DNA of 64,000 nt, from the NCBI GenBank assembly GCA_029931535.1, contig JAQPZY010000624.1, forward strand, positions 124,001-188,000. The letters are read 5' to 3'. Below the pieces are notes generated by a model. That model saw nothing but the letters and a program-made list of their open reading frames with translations. It searched no databases and was not told the DNA's origin. The DNA comes from Margaritifera margaritifera (Eukaryota > Mollusca > Bivalvia > Unionida > Margaritiferidae). Shown here piece by piece: positions 59,395 to 64,000 of the stretch (position 1 is its first letter; the number at the start of each line of letters is the position of its first letter). A program made the translations under genes and the position numbers.

Positions 59395-59710
59395 ATACTG
59401 CTTAGTCTACCTGCCAGACTCTCCCCAGATACATTACCGTATGATCTAAACTTGCCGAGCTACCCCAGGTACATTATTAGAATGATTAAAAGATGCGGTG
59501 CTCACTCTGGAAACAGTATGGTATGATGTAAACCTGCCGGTCTCCCCCACCACCTATGTTCACCTACACAATCTCCGTTTCTTTACGGTTCTGTCTCTAT
59601 GCCGACTTTCGCCTGCCTGAGTTTCTCCCCAGGATGGAACCCCGGATTGGTAATATGATATTATGGTTAAACCATACCTGCTGGGCTCTTCACAGCTACA
59701 TATACTAACT
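59395..59710. repeat. Degenerate tandem repeat
   Basis: About five imperfect, unevenly spaced copies of a phrase based on TAAACCTGCCGGGCTCCCCC followed by AGNTACAT, at about 59411, 59450, 59535, 59612 and 59679. Spacing is roughly 40-85 bp. Confidence 0.5.
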
Positions 59711-60559
59711 GAATAGTCCCCTGGACAGCCAAGGTATATTTGGTACTAGTATATTAATGTTTTGCGTGAAACTGCACATAGATGTTATTTGATATAGTTA
59801 CGCAAAATAAACATAGAGCTGAAAAAATTCTTTGTTCTATGTTTGTGTGCATAAATCAAAGATTATGCATCTGTGTTGAAAAGCATGAAAAACTACTAAA
59901 GAATTAATTTGGTTTTTAAAATAAAACGTCGACTGATGATTATATATTTTTTTCTAAATGCAATCATTTCAAAAGTATTCAATAATAGAAATCTTGTTGC
60001 GCTTGTATTGATAATTATTACTGCTGCTGCTACCATCTATTTAATGGTAATAAATTTGCATGATGTCAAAATGTAACGTCATAGAATCAATAATATTATC
60101 TCGAACTACTCTAATTAAACTGTGTTGCTCTAAATAATACCTGTTTGATTAATTGTTTGTTTGTATTCTTTCATATTCCATTATTCTTACAATTTCTTCT
60201 AGCTATAATTATAATCGTCCAACCTTTTATAATTATCTATAATTTAAAAAGTCTTTTCTCCCACTCTGTATTTAATTCAGTTAATGATGTTTCTATTTCT
60301 GATTTACCTGTATCAATTATTTTAACTAATGCTAAGTCTTTTTATCTGCGTCATGGTTAATTTCTTTTTTAATTCCGTCTCTTTTTCCTATTTTTGTAAC
60401 TACGTCATTATTAATTTCTTTCTAATTTCTCCTGTTTTCGATGTTATCTTTTTCTCTATAGGTCATTATTAATTTCGTCTGTTTTGTTATCTTTTTATCC
60501 TCATCATTAAGGTCTTATCCGAATTGTTTTACATTTTTATCTAATTTGCAATATGTTTT

Positions 60560-61080
60560 TGCAATCAGCTAAACAGATTATCGTACATTGCCTTCAAAGA
60601 TTAAATCGTACTTTCACTCATTCTAACTGTATTCTATAAGTCCACTATCCTTCTATTGATTTCTTCATAGTCATGTTTCCCCTGTAGTTGCGAAAGACTA
60701 TCATTGACAGCTGTCAACCAGACTTCCAACTTCTTTACAACATCTTTAAAGCCATTAACTAACATTTTGCTAGCTCAGTAATTATGTTACTTCTCATCGT
60801 TTAATTATTTCTGCAACTGTTGAAGCTGTGATTACAATGTATTGTAATTTTCTATAGACTTAATTATTTTCTCCACGTCACTCTTTAAAGCTAATATTTC
60901 AGCATTTATCTTTTCTTCAATAGGTTATAATAATTTCTGCATGCATGAATCCGCTCTAAAAGTTTGCAAAACTTGTAAAGACCTTGATATAGTATTAACC
61001 TCTTGGTAAATACACATTGGGCATATGAAATCTTCTACTTGTCATCATCTATATGTTTTGCAGTTTTCAGACTTTAGTAA
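60560..61080 (-). pseudogene. PHD-finger end plus coiled coil, LINE ORF1-like remnant
   Basis: On the minus strand DFICPMCIYQEVNTISRSLQ (the last Cys pair of a PHD-type finger) is followed by an Asp/Cys/Met stretch and a stop. Helical heptad-like sequence then appears: EEKINAEILALKSDVEKIIK, then SIENYNTL. After further stops comes MLVNGFKDVVKKLEVWLTAV and NDSLSQLQGKHDYEEINRRI. A PHD finger followed by a coiled coil matches first ORFs of some invertebrate non-LTR elements, and the 22690-23500 fragment may be a relative. Confidence 0.48.
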
Positions 61081-61207
61081 ATATTTATGTGATACACTGA
61101 ATTATAGCTGTGATCCATAGCTGTTCCTTTATTATTAAGGTGTTCTCTCCATGTCTTTACATCTTGCAAATAATTATCTTCCAAAGACTCATGTATGTTA
61201 GCATCAA

Positions 61208-61476
61208 GCACATTTTTGGTTGGTTGGTTGTTATGGGTTTAACGCCATTGTTCAGCACATGATAAGCTATACATAGCGGCCAGTATATTTCTTGGAGGAA
61301 GAACCCGAGAAAACCCTCGGAAAGAACCACCGACCCACGGGAAGCTACTGGCAAGCTTTCTCACATACCCACGTTGGCCGAGCTCGAGATTCAAACCCAC
61401 GAGGACAGAGGTGAGATGTTAGGGATCTGAAAAGGCGAGCGCCTTAGACCATTCGGTCACCCAGGGCACATTTTTG
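61208..61476 (-). mobile_element. tRNA-derived SINE with 11-bp target-site duplication
   Basis: The body spans 61219-61465 on the minus strand. GCACATTTTTG flanks it exactly (61208-61218 and 61466-61476). The minus-strand head has TGACCGAATGG (A box, one mismatch) then TCTAAGGCGCT, and GGGTTTGAATC (B box), resembling tRNA-Leu or tRNA-Ser. The middle contains GAGGGTTTTCTCGGGTTCTT and ACTGGCCGC. The end is GGCGTTAAACCCATAACAAC with a repeated AACC tail. This architecture and ending are familiar from widespread mollusc SINEs. The exact duplication implies fairly recent insertion. Confidence 0.9.
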
Positions 61477-61750
61477 TACAAACAATTTAGAAACTGAATG
61501 AGATTTTTCCAGCGGATCTGCTAAATTTGCAATACGGCTGTTGTTCAAGTTTACGTCACTTTTAATAGGTAGGGACTCTAAGAGAGTAGAATACGAACCA
61601 TGATAGTAAATCTAAGTATTGTTTAGTTGATCAAGGAATATATATAATGTTATTTATTCGTATTTAAAAATTATGTTAATGTTAACAAGCATTCTCCTGT
61701 AGGTACCAATGTTAAAACTTTCCACTCTGTTAGGTGTATATTGGTAATTC

Positions 61751-61784
61751 TATCTCTCTTTCTCTCTCACTCTCTCTCTCTCCC

Positions 61785-61870
<86 letters not shown>

Positions 61871-61878
61871 GTGTGTGT
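61751..61878. repeat. Compound microsatellite (CT)n-(TA)n-(TG)n
   Basis: CT-rich to 61829, then TA to about 61863, then TG. Frames through it on both strands are artefacts. Confidence 0.96.
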
Positions 61879-61879
61879 T

Positions 61880-63560
61880 AGTATGTATCTGTCTCTGTGT
61901 CTGTGTGAGTTTATGCTCCACAAACAATAGCTGATTCGCTAGATGCATTTCTCTGATTATTAAATCCGAGTAATTTAGAGTTGTAGTTTGTTATCTACAC
62001 TGTGTAATTATTGCTCGGTGTAATTAAAACAACATAATCGTGTATCTGATATTCAATATATACACTTTCTTCATTGTTGTTATGAGGATTTATTCCTTCT
62101 TTTACCATTTATGGACATTTCCAAATTACATAAACCATTAGGTATTCATATGGCATTGGTTTAATTCTTATCGTTTATATAATAGATTATATTATATTAT
62201 ATTATTTATATAATAGATTATATTATTTTTGACCATTGACCTATTCTCTGTAATTAAATATATAATTTACCATCTCTATTATCAATTGGATCGGAAAATA
62301 TATTTCTTTCTCAGGCTGTCATTCCACATTATTGTAAATAGGCTTTGCTGTTACGTATGTAGGCTTCGCCGTAAGGCACTAACAGGATTCCATTTAAGTA
62401 ACGAGAATCCTTGCCATTTTCTCCTTGCAACCAGTTGTTGTATTCAGTAACTATTATATTATATTTATTGTTACTTATTTCATTATCACTTATTGATTTA
62501 CTCACCATTCAACTTACTTATACCAAAACTTACAATATTATCGTGTTTTAAATCTGTATTGTATACCAGCTTGTTTTTAAAGCTCTTGCAACAAACCCTA
62601 GCAAAGTTGCACACAAGGCTCTAAACACTAGAGGTATAATAAATACTGTAGCTATTCCTGCTGCTCCTAACAAGCACCCGTAGCACTGATTCAAATATAA
62701 ATGTTTGCCATACCACCCGCTACTCATTTAAAAAACGTATATGCTGTTTTATAATTTTTCTTACATCTCTATAACGTTATTTCTCTTTAAATAAATCATT
62801 CCTAATTTCATTCATTTTCATCAATCTAAAAAACATTCCATAGTCATTAGATAATTTCTCTACCACTTAAATAGATTAAATATGCAGTTCATGTATGTAT
62901 CTGTTTATTTTATCTGGTAGGATCCCCTGTATTGTTTTATAATCAATGGTGGACTGATTCAAAGAAGTATGATTAACACATTCTATTACTTCTTATGTAG
63001 ACAAGTTAGATGGCGACTCTATTTCAACAGTAAATATCCTCTTCCAAAGCATACTGTAAGAGTTGAATTAAAGGCTGTATGGTAAGTAGTGTTAATTATG
63101 TTTTTCGTTCGGTTGCTTTCCATTTATCTTATGATTTTTTTTACCTTCAGTCTTTAGTCTTTGGGACTTTTGATCGAATACAACCTTTCTAGAACTAGAT
63201 TTACTTTATCTACAAAAATGACGTTATGATCGTCCGTCCATGATTCTTTTTTAGGTATTTTATTTGTAAAAATACTTCGCTTTGACTATAAAACAACTAT
63301 TCCTATTGCAAAATATATACCACCTATCGAGTAACAAATGTTGTTTGAGCTTTTCCTTTCATGTAAGTAGGTTTTGTTAACGTCAGTTCTTTCAGTCAAA
63401 AATCTTTGCTGTTTTTCAACTTTCCTGTTTTGGCTTCTTCAATACCTTTTGGAAGCCAACTAGACGAAACATCAAATATTTTCATTAATTGCATTAGAAA
63501 TAGTTATGTAAACTTTTATAATTTCAACGCATTTTTGTGTGTTTTGTTTGTCTTGTCTCT
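61880..63560. other. AT-rich noncoding stretch
   Basis: Apart from a TATATTAT-type short repeat near 62180-62225, no gene or named repeat was recognised. Confidence 0.45.
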
Positions 63561-63571
63561 GCTTTGTGTTT

Positions 63572-63612
63572 GCCTTTGATAAAGACTCAATTAGAGTCGA
63601 AAGCGCTTAGGC
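63572..63612 (+). ncRNA. Candidate hammerhead-like ribozyme motif (variant core)
   Basis: GCCT (63572-63575) pairs with AGGC (63609-63612). Inside, TTGATAAA is followed by a perfect 5-bp stem GACTC/GAGTC with loop AATTA, then GAAA and GCGCTT. This matches the minimal hammerhead layout of Penelope-like elements: CUGANGA, A, stem II, GAAA, short stem III. Core position 3 is U rather than C and position 8 is A rather than G. These two pair in the active fold, so the changes are compensatory. The motif is short and activity is unproven. Confidence 0.35.
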
Positions 63613-63655
63613 AAGTTCAAAATTAGTTTTGTACTATTCGTTGTCAGTTTATTGC

Positions 63656-63659
<4 letters not shown>

Positions 63660-63703
<44 letters not shown>

Positions 63704-63705
63704 GC

Positions 63706-63742
<37 letters not shown>
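63660..63742. repeat. Paired TTTATTGCATTT-(TA)n units
   Basis: Two successive copies of TTTATTGCATTT, each followed by a TA array (63660-63696 and about 63709-63742), the second ending in a TG run. Confidence 0.85.
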
Positions 63743-63743
<1 letters not shown>

Positions 63744-63877
63744 GTGTGTGTGTGATCTTTTCACATCTTTAATGTCAACAGTGACTATTTTCATTATTTC
63801 CACAATTCCAATCTAGGTTGAACCAGTCTAAAATTTAATATAGTTTGGCTCCTGTCTTGACCTGACAGAAAGGTCAG

Positions 63878-63898
63878 CCAATCGGAGATGTATAAAGG
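63878..63898 (+). promoter_or_regulatory. Possible core promoter (CCAAT and TATAAAGG)
   Basis: CCAAT at 63878-63882 and TATAAAGG at 63891-63898, in locally less AT-rich sequence, with a pyrimidine-rich candidate start about 30 bp on. It could serve a gene or LTR right of the window. CCAAT is unusually close to TATA, which weakens the case. Confidence 0.3.
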
Positions 63899-64000
63899 GG
63901 AGAGCTTTCCGTCTCTTGGACCTATTTGCACTTGTGCCATTGAGAACAGGTTCACAACCATAGAAACTACGGTTATTTTGACACTGCAAACATCTCTTGC

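Noticed and set aside
60145..60360. A plus-strand frame ending SDLPVSIILTNAKSF, reminiscent of a LINE endonuclease start
   Set aside because: Too short and low-complexity; no downstream endonuclease motifs follow.
61380..61465. A functional tRNA-Leu or tRNA-Ser gene on the minus strand
   Set aside because: A and B boxes are present, but no cloverleaf closes; it is the head of a SINE with target-site duplications.
1..64000. CRISPR arrays, bacterial operons, ribosome-binding sites or terminators
   Set aside because: The window is clearly animal nuclear DNA, and no regularly spaced direct repeats of CRISPR type occur.

Overview
This window is nuclear DNA from an invertebrate animal. It is AT-rich, with long introns, many (TA)n, (GA)n and (CT)n microsatellites, and degraded transposons of many classes. 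A tRNA-derived SINE at 61.2 kb has a body and tail of the kind I associate with mollusc, especially bivalve, genomes. The other elements fit that: Gypsy-type LTR elements, L1-like and other non-LTR elements, Polinton-like scraps and a SWIM-domain transposon protein. Bivalve mollusc is my best guess. It is an inference from repeats, not from a diagnostic host gene.

Host coding sequence is sparse. Four short plus-strand exons (645-755, 4041-4124, 15005-15139, 28180-28232) join without a frame break, every junction in phase 1. They encode the membrane-spanning helix, cytoplasmic tail and stop codon of a single-pass membrane protein whose extracellular part lies left of the window. Further right, a 51-bp acidic phase-1 exon occurs twice (41854-41904 and 54186-54236) inside a segmental duplication, with candidate terminal exons at 43093, 45557 and 57053. 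These could be a second related gene or alternative 3' ends of the first.

The best-resolved element is a 6.5-kb LTR retrotransposon in the second intron (5713-12184), bounded by 4-bp target-site duplications and with a tRNA-Pro primer-binding site and a polypurine tract. Its proteins are Ty3/Gypsy-like, but the order is gag-protease-integrase-reverse transcriptase-RNase H, the Copia-like order of the Gmr1-like group. Stops and frameshifts have disabled it.

Layout: 0-5.7 kb, receptor exons and introns; 5.7-12.2 kb, Gmr1-like element; 12.2-28.2 kb, introns holding a minus-strand LINE, a PHD-finger ORF fragment, a probable SINE and a possible Polinton polymerase scrap; 28.2-41.8 kb, mostly noncoding, with a perfect 44-bp inverted repeat, a broken L1-like LINE, a Polinton-type integrase remnant and a hAT-type MITE; 41.8-58.7 kb, segmental duplication, probable solo LTR, SWIM-protein remnant and a second, internally deleted LTR element; 58.7-64 kb, degenerate repeats, a PHD/coiled-coil ORF remnant, the SINE, a hammerhead-like motif and a possible promoter. 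No complete intact protein-coding gene, rRNA, functional tRNA gene or CRISPR array was found.
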